Of a stretch of DNA of 64,000 nucleotides, positions 1 to 13,027 are shown piece after piece. Source of the DNA: Solenopsis invicta (taxonomy: Eukaryota; Arthropoda; Insecta; Hymenoptera; Formicidae); contig NC_052666.1 in NCBI RefSeq assembly GCF_016802725.1, positions 27,867,497-27,931,496 of the forward strand, in the 5' to 3' direction. Numbering within the stretch: the first letter of the stretch is position 1; the number at the start of each line of letters is the position of its first letter. Below the pieces are notes generated by a model. It saw nothing but the letters and a program-made list of their open reading frames with translations, was not told the origin of the DNA and did not search any database. The position numbers and the translations under genes are program-made.

Positions 1-49
1 TCTCTCCGTCACGTATTTCGACTGTGGCGTTTAGATGGCAATGGAAAAA

Positions 50-465
50 GATGTTTTGAAGAAATCGTTCCTTTAACTCGCTTTTTTTAAGTTGGAGCAA
101 AAGTACCTTTGAGGGAAAAAAATTATTTGATTTCAAGAAATGTTAAACGTTTTGGGCTGTTTAAAAATAAATAAATTATTTGTTCAAATTACCAGTTTAA
201 TTTAAGCATATGATTTTTTACTTCAAAGAGAGTACTGACAGAAGTGTAAGAGATAATTTACTCGTTTTGGTTTCAAAAATACATTTTTTTTTATTTAAAA
301 AAAAGATTTGCGTCGCATGCAACCAAACTATTTCTTTAATTCTAATAAAAGGAACAATCAAAAATTTCTTCGAATCAAAAAAACTTTTCTTCAATCGCAT
401 AGCAATGCACAAACTCTCCTATGATTCAAACAAATATTTTTTTGAAGAAAACTTTTCTCCCCGAG
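50..465 (+). repeat. Dispersed repeat, copy A
   Basis: AT-rich block sharing ordered segments with 14735-15095 in the same orientation: TTGATTTCAAGAAATG, TACYGACAGAARTGTAAGA, TTTGCGTYGCA, then an AACCAAAYTATTTC block and a TTTAATTCTAATAAAA block, then GATTCAAACAAAT and GAAGAAAAC. Identity is moderate with indels. No ORF or clear terminal repeat was seen, so the class is unknown. Confidence 0.75.
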
Positions 466-2472
466 TGTGACCGTTAATAAAGCAACAATCGCTAATACAA
501 AGTTCGCGAGCGGCGCCGTTCTCGATCGTACGAGATCATTACGCGCAGGTGTCTCGTCGAATCTCGCAATTCGGTTCTGTACCGATTGTAAATTCATGAA
601 GGAGAAGGAAGAGACGCTGCCACCCTTACGCCAGCCCCGTTCATGAATACCGAGGAGACAAAATCATGGGGTTGTCTCTCTGGTCTAAGATGCCTCGCAG
701 ACCGCGGCAACAGCAGACGGCGACGGCAGTGACGTGGATGGTGCGGTGCCACGTTTCTTGCCCCCTCCCCCACCCCCCCGAGGATGCTAATGCTCCCCGC
801 TCGGAGAGTCGTCGCTGCCTCCCTCGCAAAGGGTTGCCTTGTTTGCCGTAGGAGCGGGCGAGAGCCCGGTACTCGTAATTCATGGGACCGTAGATTATAT
901 CGGAGTCCAACCCCAACGCGCCGCTCGCGGCGGGACTCAATTAGATTCCTGTCAAACTGTTATTGCAGGGAAGTGCCGTCCCGAATAAAATGCTTATTAA
1001 TTACCGCGAGAATATCGTCCTCTCCTCGTGGCTGATCTCGTAAGGTGAATTTCGACGGCATTGTTCTAGTTCTTTATGTAATTTTTACGAATCTTTAATA
1101 TTATCGGTGATATGCGGATCTTTAGCTTGCGAGACAAGTCATAAACGCGATAAGTCATCGGCTCGCGAAGTCTACAAGTTCGTATAATCTACATTGATTC
1201 ATATAATCTACACAACGTGATTATTATTTTTTTTGTGGAAACGCGGACTTGTATAAAAATCGTACTCCGTGCATGAAGACGATTGAAACGCAAGATGGAA
1301 TAAATGAATCCACGCCTCTTTCGCAGGGCGATGGTACCAAAGCCAATTTCCGTCTTGTCAGAGGTAACGTTATACCACGGCGCGATATAGATACCTGACT
1401 CACGGGTGCAAGAGCGAATATCGCGAATTCCCTTGTCCTCCATAGGCAAAGGCATCCTACCATGGCAATTACCTACGACACAAGGGAGTCGAGTAGCAAT
1501 ATCTGGACCCGTTATTCAGTTCGGTTATCCCGACTGGAATGCTTTGTGTCGCCGACTGGCTGCATTTCCATCTACATAAACGTATATGTCTGTGAGATGT
1601 TCGCGCTATAAATTTTGCATTATCCCAAATAAATTTAAATCTCGTTATGCGGTAGACATATAGACGATTCCAATCGAAATCGAATCGATTAAGAGGAAAC
1701 AAAAACGATTCGAGGAGCTCCAATTTCTAATCTAACAAATCCAGAAATTAGCTCCTATTTTTATTATTTGCAATATCGATTTTTAATAATGATTTTTATT
1801 CTTTGCAAACGATTAAATAAATAATGAGTTTAGTTAAAGATGAGTTTATATAAATATATTTTAATAATTAAGTTAAAATTTGCTATTATTCGTTCAAGAA
1901 AATTGAAATTAATAAAAAGAAATTTCTAAACTTTGTCTCTAATCCCATCAAAGACTGAAGATTTTGCAACACGAGTTTTCCTCATAATTCTACAAAATAC
2001 ATGTATTCTTTGTGAATTTCACTTAGATCTATTACGTTATACATAAATTATATCGATATTAATTTTAATATATCATGCAATTGTTCATTTTACAAGTTTG
2101 TCAATTATATTCTAAGCTTCATAAATTGTAGATTACTAAATGTTGATGATTTCAATTTGTTAATAGATTACTTGTATCAGTGAGTTATTTCTAAAAACCA
2201 CGACGTTAATACTTTAGCTAAAGAAATCTTTCATTTTAATTCTTAACTTCTAAGAATCGCAGTTAAAATAATATATCTCCACTTTTAGGATATCACTTAT
2301 ATCACAAAAATTTTTTGAGATATTTAAAACGTAAAACTAATAACGAAAATACACAGAATCAGTCTAAAATTATATCGCGACTTTCGAATAAGAAGATAAT
2401 TTTTTTTTTGGTCGACAGCGCGAATATTCATCAATTAATTAATTTACATGTAGATAATTAGAACGTGATCTT

Positions 2473-2771
2473 TAAATCTGAATCAGTGGATAATCACTGA
2501 TTATCAGTTAATACTTCTGATCATCAGTGCCAAGTATGCCACTGGTAATCAATGATTATCTGAATTGAAAAATGAATTTATAGCGTATTTATTAATGACC
2601 ATTGTGTATTTATTAGTATTTACGAGTGTATTTATTAATACATTGATCAATAAGAACTTTTCAATGATTACCAGTAACTTTTCATTGACTTTTAGTTAAA
2701 AAAAAACAATCACTGATTTATCAGTGCCAAGTATGTCGCTGGTAATCAGTGAATATCCAGATTCAGATTTA
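2473..2771. mobile_element. MITE with long terminal inverted repeats, copy 1
   Basis: About 299 bp. The ends are inverted repeats (TAAATCTGAATCAGTGG at the left; TTCAGATTTA at the right) with TA at both outer ends, so a TA target duplication of the Tc1/mariner type is possible. Inside, a block around ATCAGTGCCAAGTATG occurs twice in the same orientation. There is no ORF. It matches 28567-28823. Confidence 0.8.
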
Positions 2772-3441
2772 GAGAATGATATGCATTTTTCCACGAGAAA
2801 TTTCTTTCAGGAATTCACTTAATTGATAATAATAATAACTGTTAAAGCCTCGATACAACGTTTAACTCGAGAATAAAACAGGCTCGTAATAACGTGGGTA
2901 ATCATTTTAGCAGCATATCATTGCGATGCACATTTGTTAAAAAGAAAACTATATCAACTTCTATGTCTATATCTTCCAATTTCCGCGAGGTTATTAATAA
3001 ATAATAATAAACCGAGATGAGCACGTTTGGCACAAAGCGAAATATCGTTTTATCGAGAAAATCGTGGAGGGAAAAGGGGGGGGGGAGGGCCAACGAAAAA
3101 AAAAACAGAGGAAAAAGCCATGGGCGCTCAGCCGCGTAACTTCCTCTGACTATGACGGACCGTGGTGACGTACGGTCGCAAGGAAAAACGAAGACATTAG
3201 CCGCACACACGTAGTCCGGCATAGGGGGTTCCCGTCTTCCGCGGGGGAGAGCGTTAATGCCCGCATACTCTCGCGATCGAATATATGCGCGAGCGTATCA
3301 TCCGGCCGCGTGGACCGCGAGGAAGGGAACGCGTTGGTGGGAAGATCTCCGCCTATGCCGGATCCCCTACTCCACGCGGGTGAACGCCCCACGGATACGC
3401 CCCGGGAACGAGCCCGAGCGTGGGCGGCAGGGATGCTCTTT

Positions 3442-3445
<4 letters not shown>

Positions 3446-3474
<29 letters not shown>
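3446..3474. repeat. (CT)n microsatellite
   Basis: Run of CT dinucleotides inside a GC-rich island. It generates several spurious Ser-Leu ORFs. Confidence 0.95.
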
Positions 3475-3478
<4 letters not shown>

Positions 3479-5384
3479 TCCAGCCTCTCTTCCTCCTCGT
3501 ACGAAACGAATCGTTTCGAGACATTCCACCTACTGACCGAGACTTTCCGCTGATTGTGAGACGAGCGATTGCTCCGAGTGAGCCGATTGATTCGACGTAG
3601 TTCGAAAATAGTAAGGTTGAATCGGCGAGTTGGACGAATGACTACCAGTCACCTGGAGCACCCTGGACACCGCGCGAAGCGAACTTACGTGCTGCAACAT
3701 GTTGTTGAAACGAATAGCACCGATGTAAGAACGAACGAATTTAAACTATGTGCTTGTCAAATATCAAAGAAATTAATTGTCTTGAAAATTGAACGAATTG
3801 TGACGTCGCTCAACTCAGAATCAATTCGAAAAATATTTATTACTTTAGTAGATTTTAAACGACAAGTTTATCACGGCGTTTAATTAATTGATTTATTTAA
3901 TTCGCGACTTGTACATTGTTCCATTATTGATCTCCAAACAGGCAAATTACATTCGAAACAGTGAAAAATTTGTAGCGCGTTGCAAAACGTGTATGTACAC
4001 GTGACGAATCTGCAGTGATGACAACTTCTTTTCCCTCAGTGCGGAAGCTGAGCCAGCGCAGTTGCACTTGTCAGAAGAAGTACAATCACTGTTCAATTAC
4101 AATGACAATACAAATGCGTTTCATTGTTACATAATATTTTTAGAATGATCGTGCATCGCAGTTACATTGTTACATTATGATTATACTGCAACGTGACGCG
4201 AAATATAAGAATTTTATTATTAGAATTTAATTGCAAATCAAGATTCCGAGTGATGTGACGTGATATTATCATTCGTTTGTCAACAATGACACAATGAAAA
4301 ACAAAGTTTCCAGTTTGAATGTTTAAAAATTTGTTAAATATAATTTTTAAATGTGACTTTGTAATAATTTCACCTATTAAGTGTAGAATTAAATGTATTA
4401 TTAGCTCATTTTTTTATAAAAAATCTTTTTTTCGCAGACAACTCAGAAATGACAATTTTAATTATGACATTGTTGTAACAAACAAGCGATAAAATTACGA
4501 TATAATTAAAAAAAGATTACATGAAGATGCGACATTCGGCACTTATGACACAAAAATGGTAACGTCGAACTGATCAAAATAAAATATAATTTTTTTCAAT
4601 TTTACTAATAAAAATAATTTGTTTAAAATAAATCCTAGGATAAGTAGTTACCTCGTTCCCTTTTAAGTTAATTCCTTTTCACTCATCTCTTCATCTACAT
4701 AGAAACTCATCTATATCTTGCGATAATTATGCTTACCATCTATCGCTGATTCTTATTAATATTAAAAAGAAAAAAACGATCTTCGTTATTTCATATCGTA
4801 TGCAACGCTCTTGTAATTTTATTTTACCTCGTCGCGAAAATCACGACGTCCGTAAGGAAGCGAGCAAACATTATAGCGATCGGGTCGCATTGAAGGGATC
4901 TCTAAATTCAACGAACATGCAGAAATCTCCCGCGGGATCGAGGACTCTCTCCCTCCCCCTCGCGCCGATTCAAGCGAGGCGCAGCAGCCATGCAGCAGGC
5001 GGCAGTCGGAAAAACAGTTGCGAGAGCACAAAAGCCCGGCTGTCTAACGAGCGATTAAGCTCCGCGTCGTCGACGCGACGACGCGACGGCGACGAGGACG
5101 AGGACGAGGACGCGGACGAAGACGGTTGGCTCGAAAAATGTCATAAGATGGCATTGTGCCTGGCGTGGCACTCGTGGCTCCATTGGCGCGTACACGATGG
5201 CACATTGTTTATCGAGCGGCTGGCACAGAGGCGCGCTGCGCACTCGCGGCTTTTGTCAAATTATGCCAATGCTCGCTCGCACTCTCTCTCTCTATCCTTT
5301 TCTCCTGCGTGCTCGAACACGGCGCGCATGTACCCATCAACGTGTCGGACCCATCCGGAGAAAAAAAGAGAAAGGAAGAAAAAA

Positions 5385-5406
5385 AGAGAGAGAGAGAGAG
5401 AGAGAA
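5385..5406. repeat. (GA)n microsatellite
   Basis: GA run in the 4.8-5.9 kb GC-rich island. Confidence 0.9.
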
Positions 5407-5856
5407 AGACGAGAGTGCCACTCGACGAACGTGCGACGAATGCGCGCGAAAAGAATAATATCGCGCGCGGTTCCCACACACGGAGAGCCTGCGGCCCACC
5501 AGGGGTGACAGCGGGCCCCGCGCCCCACGACGAAGACGAGTAGCGAAGGCATTCGGAGGCGTTTTCCGTGAACGAGAGAGTGTCGTTATTTCCGCGAGAC
5601 TGGACGGCCGGAGTCAAGGAGTCGACGCGGTGGGGCCACCCTTCTTTCGCACGGGGGGTCAGGTCAACCACGGAAATCGGGAGCGGGTTCGCAGGTGGGG
5701 CCCTGTCCTGTAACTCGGTGCGGGACATTATCGACGAGCGGATGCCCTGCGCGGGAAACGTCGCGGGGGGGCTGCGAGATGGGAGTCATTCGACGCCCTG
5801 CGTCGCCGTCGACGTCGTCGGTGTTCGTACCCTCGATCTCCTTCCTCTCCCCCCCT

Positions 5857-5881
5857 TCTCTCTCTCTCTCTCTCTCTCTCT
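5857..5881. repeat. (TC)n microsatellite
   Basis: TC run at the 3' edge of the 4.8-5.9 kb GC-rich island, opposite in strand sense to the GA run at 5385. Confidence 0.95.
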
Positions 5882-6628
5882 TTTTATCGATTAAATTGAT
5901 TATTTTGATGAGTCGAAAGGTGGGGACACTAACGATAACAACATGTTGCCAAAGTACCGATACTTTAACTGCCTTAATATCCCTTGTTCGACCACCATGC
6001 GGACGTTTTGACTCGATGACTTTTACCTTCAAAAGTATTGGCGATTTAATCTCGATCCCTGTCGCAACGATTTAGGGACACATGATACGTAAAACTAAAT
6101 AATAGTCAGTTTAAAACGGCAACATTTTTTCGAGACGGCCAAATTGCAAATAATAATTACCGATCTTCTTCGATTTATGCATTTTTCCCCACAAATCTGT
6201 ATTTATTATAAGATTGTAAATGTCAACAGAGAAAATGTAAATATAAAGCAATCTCGGAAAATTAAAATAAATCTTAGTTTTGATTAAAAACTATCACGAC
6301 ATATATTGTTAATAATATACATTTTTTGCTTCATTTAAGATATTAACAAATACTTTGGAATAGCGACGTGTAGCGAAAACTGAGTTATAGAAAAAACATT
6401 TTTTTTAATTAAATAATTTAATTAAAACAATATTTCCGCAGCACACATTTATTTTCTATTTCTATTACACTGTAATAATAATGGTATAACGATGTAATAT
6501 ACTTATTGGCAGTTCTGCATTTTGCATTCGTTACGCCTATGCAAAATGATGCGTAGTCATGCAAAAACAATTAACATCGCAAATTATAAAGAATAAATTA
6601 TCTGATGGTTGTCTCGTTATCGTCCGAT

Positions 6629-6887
6629 ACGCGGAAAGAATGATTTTGCTAAAGTATCTAATTTAGCTCTAGATCTGAAAATAATTTTTATTAAACTATC
6701 AAAATAATTATGTAGAGTGTTCAGACTAATTTCTAGATCGTCAAAATATTTTGTAACATTGCTTATCATGTTTCAGCGTCTTACATAAATTATTTTATAA
6801 TTCAACAAAATTATTTTCTGATTTGAACTGTATCTATAGTATCTTAAATTTTTAGATGCTTCAGCAAAATCGTTCTTTTCCTGTAGA
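6629..6887. mobile_element. Foldback MITE family member 1
   Basis: The left end CGGAAAGAATGATTTTGCT pairs with the right end AGCAAAATCGTTCTTTTCC in reverse complement. Inner blocks such as GAAAATAATTTT and ATAATTATGTA are also mirrored. It shares termini and core with 22700-22880 and 32003-32248. Confidence 0.7.
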
Positions 6888-6957
6888 TTTCCTTTCTTTT
6901 TCTTCTTCACCTTAAGCGTCTCCTTCCTGTAATTTTTGCAGAATACAATATACTTGC

Positions 6958-7017
6958 AAAAACAAAATTAATTATCAAAACAAAATTAATTATCAAAAAC
7001 AAAATTAATTATCAAAA
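6958..7017. repeat. Three-copy 18-19 bp tandem repeat
   Basis: The unit AAAACAAAATTAATTATC occurs three times in a row, with one extra A in the last copy. There are no spacers, so it is a minisatellite and not a CRISPR array. Confidence 0.9.
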
Positions 7018-7526
7018 ATCAATAAATAAGTATTTATTCATTTGCAGTAGAATTGAAATGGTAAAAAATGGAGACTACAGTATATTGTTTTACACTAACT
7101 AGTCAGTGCGATAGTTTCATAATGATTCGATTTTTTCATCGCTTTAAATGTAATTTGCCTGATATTTAGAAATCGATTGCGCGGAATAATATATGAATCA
7201 CGAAATAATAGATTAAATAAAACAATTAATAAAATTGATAAACTTACTATTTAATGTTAATTTAATAAATATTTCTCCAATTGATTCTGATTCGTCGCAA
7301 CGTCACAATCCGTTTAATTTTTAGAAGTATTAATTATTTACTTTGATAAGCACATAGTATAAATCGTAAGCTGAAGTACTAAAAATTCTATTCCATTTAC
7401 GTAATATAAATTCATTCGACTTTACATCGGTGCTATTTCTTTTTTCAACCACACCTTTATATTAGTGATTTGTTGAAATTTTTCGCGCTTCAAAATTTGT
7501 TGCTCGAATTTATGAGACGTCGCAAA

Positions 7527-7766
7527 TATAAAAACGGAGCTTTTTCCAGTCGCGTGGTTTCATCTCAATGAAATAAATGCGTCTAAGTGCACGAGAGTAT
7601 ACTGTAGCATCGTGCAATTATTATACAATATTTTGACCGTTCGCGTCAATACTCACAATCGATTAATATATTCGCGAGTGTTGTGTCATGTGAGTGCAAC
7701 GGTGAAATATCCTAAAAGAAGGAGGTCTGGGAAGAATCGGAGATGAGATGGACAATCTTTTACCAG
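7527..7766 (+). promoter_or_regulatory. Candidate TATA promoter and short first exon
   Basis: TATAAAAA at 7527-7534 is followed about 25 nt later by a TTTCATC initiator-like site. An ATG at 7743 opens MRWTIFYQ, then CAG and a GTATTT donor at 7767. Short signal-like first exons of this kind occur in insect secreted-protein genes. I see no second exon, so this is weak. Confidence 0.2.
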
Positions 7767-8653
7767 GTATTTATACATTCTTTTTTAAGCTATCGTCAGA
7801 TTCGTCGAATTCGTATTACGTTATTTGCCAATTTTGCTGATTCGTCGGTGGACCGGTTCTTCCGCGAAACTAAAATACATAACATAAACCTGTCCGTTCT
7901 GAATTTGCATAAATGTCGAATATGTTTTTCGCGTATTGAATTAAAATTTTCTCAGACAGAGATGTCACAATTCAATATTTCTAACTTAACGTTGTGATTT
8001 TCTCTGCGAGCAATTACTTTAATTAATAAAAATCACGAATGATTATTATATCTAATTTTACTCTATTCATTTATGGCAGTTAACTTTTTTAACTAAATAA
8101 TTTTTTATCTCTCAATTCAAATGCACATTAATTCAAAACTATTGCTTCTTGAGATTCTTAAATAATAATAGTATACAGCTAATAGAATTTTAAATGATAA
8201 TAGTATACCGATTGTCTTTCACAGTGATCGTTACTTCCGTAGATATTTTTCCTTCCTCCACTTGAATCGCTCTTAAATTCTGTCATATGTAATAATTGAC
8301 AATATTATTACAAAAAATTCCGAGACGCGGGAGAGGCTCGAGCCTAACGAATCTGTCGCGGTGACTGTGCTGAACCGGCCGCTTTGTGCGCGAAATCGAA
8401 TAGAAGCCGACATTTGTATACGGTACGCGCGCGCGGGGGTACGTTTAAAAGTACGACGCTGAGGGATCCGGGCTTGGAGGAGGGTGGGTAGCGATTGAGC
8501 TCTCGAGCACTTGAACACGAGCTGAGAAGAAATGCGGGGAGAACAATGGATAGAGGTAACCAGGAGCTGGTGCTGCGTCATCGCGACGCTTGGAGCCCGT
8601 CGTCCCCCGGTTCGTCGCCGGTAACGAGATGCGCTCACGAAGGGCTCACTCAC

Positions 8654-8671
8654 CTTTCCGTGACCCATCAT
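8654..8671 (-). other. Candidate minus-strand first coding exon
   Basis: Within the 8.35-8.77 kb GC-rich island, ATG at 8671 opens six codons (MMGHGK) ending in a strong donor, AAAG then GTGAGT. No partner exon was found to the left, so this may be chance. Confidence 0.15.
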
Positions 8672-10460
8672 GCGGACCGACCACCCACTGGCTTCCTCGG
8701 CGATGCTCGTCCTCCTCAGCGCCGCATTATCTGACGGTCATATTAACGTCGACAGCGATATTAAATATCGCGTGTAACGTCCCTCTCGTTTCAGTCGCTA
8801 TTTCTGTTAAACGTTAGAACCGTCGCTGACACGTTGTTTCTTTTTTTTTTTATCAATGAATGTTTTTCAATTCCGCTCGAACGCGCCATGGAAATTTATT
8901 GTTAATCTTAAACGTTCTTTTTATAGTAATAATTTAATCTTTAAATATTTAGATATTTTATTTTAAATGTTATGTAAATTATATTAACGTTAAAAAATTA
9001 ATTTGTTATATAACTAGAGTTTAGATTCTGGTAATTTTTTAAGACTTTTTTTTATGTATTTGTTAGAACAAATACTTTTCTTTGTATTTATTTATAAATC
9101 ATTAAAAACAAGCGTGTTATAAATTGTCCAAATATTGGTTCATTCAGATGCTTTACAAATTTTTATTACTTTCGAGTTCAAATTTTTCATGCTTTAATAA
9201 CGTTTCATATTTCAATTATTTATGCCATTTTATCTCGTGAACTTTTACAAAAATACAGCAGTCTTTATAGTTCTGCATCATTACATGTCCAATCGATGGG
9301 ACATACATTTTATTAATAAAAATCGCTCGTTTTCTTTCAATTGTGTTTAAAACTATGGGGAATATTTCTCAGCCCATGCAGCGAATGTCGGCTGTAATTG
9401 ACTATTTTAGCCATTAATCGAATACGCGTCAAGGCCTTCATATTGATTATCAATCTCAAAATGCAGAAAAAGATGAGACAATTTACATACGATCAATACA
9501 ACCACGATAAAAGAAAGAAATCGAAGACGAATCGTGTCTTTGGGAGGGGGGACAGCGTAACCGAGCTACGCGAAGGAGACCGAGAAGGCCGTTCGTCTAG
9601 TCGTGCCGCTGCAGCGTGTGCCACTTTAAAAAACAAAATAAAGAGAGAAATAAAAAGAATTATCGGCAGCTGCTTGATCTTTCCGCGCGGTCTCGCATGC
9701 GTCTTACAAACGATTCTCGGGCAATGCCTGCTTATTAAACGGTGGCAGCGTTATTCTTGGATAGAGGGAACGCGAAGGTAGAAGCGGGAAGGTAGAAGAA
9801 AGCCACAGGCGGCGTGCACTTGGCTACTTGGCATTTACATCCACCATCCATTTCGCGCAACGGCTCTTCAGCAAGCCGTCCCCCTTTCTCCCCCCCTGTT
9901 CTTCACAAGCTTTAGATGCCTGCGTCCGTGCACGAGTGCACGCGCATTTTTACGTTAGTCGGCAAAGCGCGTGTACGCATGAGGAGCGTGCGTATATTTC
10001 TCGCGAGCGCGCGTATATGAAATGAGACGGGAACGCGGAGAGGAAAAAAGGCATAGGGAGCGAGAAAGAGGAGGAAGAGAAGAGAAAAGAGAGAGAGAGA
10101 GAGAGACAAAAGGTAGAAGAGGACTTCGATGTGCGGTCATACGCGATCGCGCGAGGTGAGGGCGCACCTGGACCTTCTTTTTCACGTGCGCCCAAGAGTC
10201 CTCACTGCCTTCTACTTCGCGATTCAACCGCCCGACAGACTGCCTTCACTTACGCGCATCGTAGTTTCTTTCTACCCCGTCTTCCTTTCTATTTATCTCG
10301 CTCGTTGCGCGCGTCGTCGAAATTCGCGAGTACTTTTCGCCATCGGAGCCGGGGAGTTGTGGTGCTGCGTGGGCAGATTCAATTTCAACTTCCGCGCATC
10401 TTCACGCATTCTTCTTCGTACCGCGGTTCTGGATATATTATGTTCATGAGAAAAAAAGCA

Positions 10461-10976
10461 AATAAAACTTTATGCATATGGATGTGTCAGTCAGTAAGTA
10501 ATCGCAAAAGTGGTCTAATCTGCAAACGAGACCAGCTGACTTTAAGAATTAGACAAGTTGTTTTTTTTTTTTTTTTTTTTCAATGAATGGACAAGGCAAA
10601 TGTAAACACAGAAAAAAATTAATACTAAATCGACAATTTATTGTTTCATGTATAAGCAAGAATATAAAATCTTCTTGGAAGAATTTGTAATCCTAAATAA
10701 CACATAATTTGCTTGAATGAAGAAAATTTTTCTCTTCATGTAAGCAAATTATGTCTGTTTAAGATTATAAAAAGAAATCTTTTTTCCAAGAAGATTTTAT
10801 ATTCTTGCTTATATATGAAACAATGAATTATTGATTTGCTACTAAATTTTTTTCTATACATTGAAAGAAACTTGCTTTTCCAAGTCTCAAAGTAATCAGC
10901 TAGTTTCGCAGATCGTACAACTTTTTCGGTTACTGACTGAGTGATCCAAAGGTGCACAAAGATTTTATAAAGTTTA
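10461..10976. repeat. Long foldback element (about 515 bp)
   Basis: Imperfect palindrome with arms of about 250 bp centred near 10738. Mirrored blocks include GTTTCATRTATAAGCAAG, AATATAAAATCTTCTTGGAA, CATAATTTGCTT and, further out, CAGTCAGTAA and ATCTGC. The left arm carries a 22-nt T-run. Short ORFs in both arms come from the palindrome and match no family I recognise. Confidence 0.8.
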
Positions 10977-12817
10977 TAAAATCGAGATATAAGTAAATTC
11001 GCTCCTTACACTGGTCTTCATTTAAATTAAATTCGCGAAACGTTCATGTGAACAAGCACATTACGGCGACTTATATTCGACAAGAACATGGTTAGAAGCC
11101 CCATTGCGCTTAGAGAGAATTGCAGACAATAGAGAGGAATCGAGAGAGCGGCGTACCTGATAAGCGACCGCAACTACTAGCGTAGGGTAGATCTTGGTAC
11201 AGATAAGAGCTTTATTTCATCAAAGGGACAATAACGGAACCGCGATAGCGTCGAATGCCGTATGGAGAGACGCGCTTTCGCCTTTCCAGCGCGTACGCGA
11301 CGATTTATAGTCCGAGTAAAAATCTATCGGTCCATAAATTCCTAATTAACCGAAAAGAAACTCACAAAAAAAAATAAGATGTCGAATTATGACAGTCCTC
11401 GTAAAAAGGGATGTTAGGATCTAATTTCTTTCCTTCCGCTTAAATATTTCGTAATATATACACTCGTCTGCAGGTTAATTCCATTAAATTGTCCGAACAC
11501 TCCGCAACTTTTTCTTCAGACAATAATTAAAATCGGTAATTATATGACAATGAGTCACCTAAAATTTTTATTTACTTTTATATCCTTCATTTATAAAGAA
11601 GGCATCTTTTTAGATTTGCAATTACTGCATTGCAATTAAAATCTTAAAATGCTAAGTCTTGCTACTAGCTCGAGAAATGACGGGGGAGGAAGGAAGTTTA
11701 TAGGAATTTATGGACAAATAATAGTCACGGGACAACCTTCATTAAGGAAATATCATATATTTCAATGCAGAGTGAGAAATTTCAAATGCCTATTCGGACA
11801 TTCGGTGTCACATTGATGTATCGCTATACCCTGACATTGCATTTAACGTACGCTACTGCACACCGCAGTTTCGCATGCGAAATCCAATGACTCTTGTAAC
11901 CCTAATTCAACCAATATTTTACTGCGTTAGACATTAATATGCAATTCACAAATTATATATGCGTCAACGTACTCGTTCTAATCAAATACGAGGATCCTAT
12001 TGACTACTACAATCGATTATAAACGTGATCGAATAAACGATGGAAAAAAAAAACATCCTATTTGCATCAGCTTCAAACAAGTTAGGTTTCCACCAATACA
12101 GCTATAAGCGCGAAAACGAAACCAGTAATCTGATAAGCGTATTATCATTAACGTGCACATTAGAATTATTATGTATATTATATATAATTTATCAGTAAGT
12201 TTTATTAATAAATCATAACTTACTAGTCTGTAGCAAATAAGGAGGCAGTGTCAAGTGAGATAATCAGGATCGAATATATTCTTGTACAATGTAATCTGTC
12301 ACTTTTTAGAGCACTAGACCGATCGCGTAAATTTTGCTTACGTTTTTTTTTTGTGTAACGTGACCTGATATGAATTTTCTTTCACATCCTGTGGATTGTT
12401 TCCGACAAGTGTAGCAAATACATATACGCTATATCAGTTTTTTTGCGCGCGTTTCCTCTCAGTTACGAATTTCCCAATAAATTGGAATGTTTCAGAGTAA
12501 AAAATTTGATAGAAAAAGCATCGATAAAATTCATTTTCTTTTCATTGCTGTGCATGTTATTTTAAAATTCAAAGATAATCGCTAATATAACTTTGTGGAA
12601 AATTTATCGACAAATTTATAATTACAAATTTATAATCAGAGATCCTGTGATCTTTAAGACATTTGCTGTGTATATATATATTGATATTTTATTTCTGCAT
12701 CCTCTGCAAAACTAGAAATAAAAATACGTGAGGTTGTCTCTCTGAGACAAAAAAACATCTGTTGCAGTATTCGGAATACGCAGTGTGCTCGAACACCGAT
12801 ACGTTGATAATCGCGCA

Positions 12818-12823
12818 TTTATT
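12818..12823 (-). terminator. Candidate XRN2 poly(A) signal
   Basis: AATAAA on the minus strand about 205 nt past the XRN2 stop codon at 13028. It is the first canonical hexamer I see downstream. The cleavage site itself is not visible. Confidence 0.5.
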
Positions 12824-13027
12824 GCACTAATAATTCACCGAGCATTCCGAGTACCTGTCTTGCTGTACTGCTTTCGAACTAACGCACTCTCTTAGAACGC
12901 GTACTTTGACAACGATTCTTAAACCTTAATTAGACAAATATTATGCGTAATGATGCATTGTAAAATTAATTCTTAACACTATTACATGATACGCGACTTA
13001 AAATCAGTCGGCTTCTTACTTGACCGT

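Larger units (their letters stand above)
1..12817. other. Gene-poor 3' flank of XRN2
   Basis: No ORF here shows a recognisable protein family. AT-rich DNA alternates with GC-rich islands at about 0.5-1.05, 3.05-3.7, 4.8-5.9, 8.35-8.77 and 9.5-10.45 kb, several containing (GA/CT)n runs. The longest ORF (4800-5543 plus, 247 codons) is low complexity, overlapped by long ORFs in other frames, and probably spurious. Repeats in this stretch are listed separately. Confidence 0.6.

Noticed and set aside
4800..5543. 247-codon plus-strand ORF
   Set aside because: Low complexity (Asp/Glu, Arg/Lys/Glu and Ser-Leu runs from simple repeats), with competing ORFs on both strands over the same bases.
6958..7017. 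Possible CRISPR-like array
   Set aside because: Units are contiguous without spacers; this is a simple tandem repeat in a eukaryotic genome.
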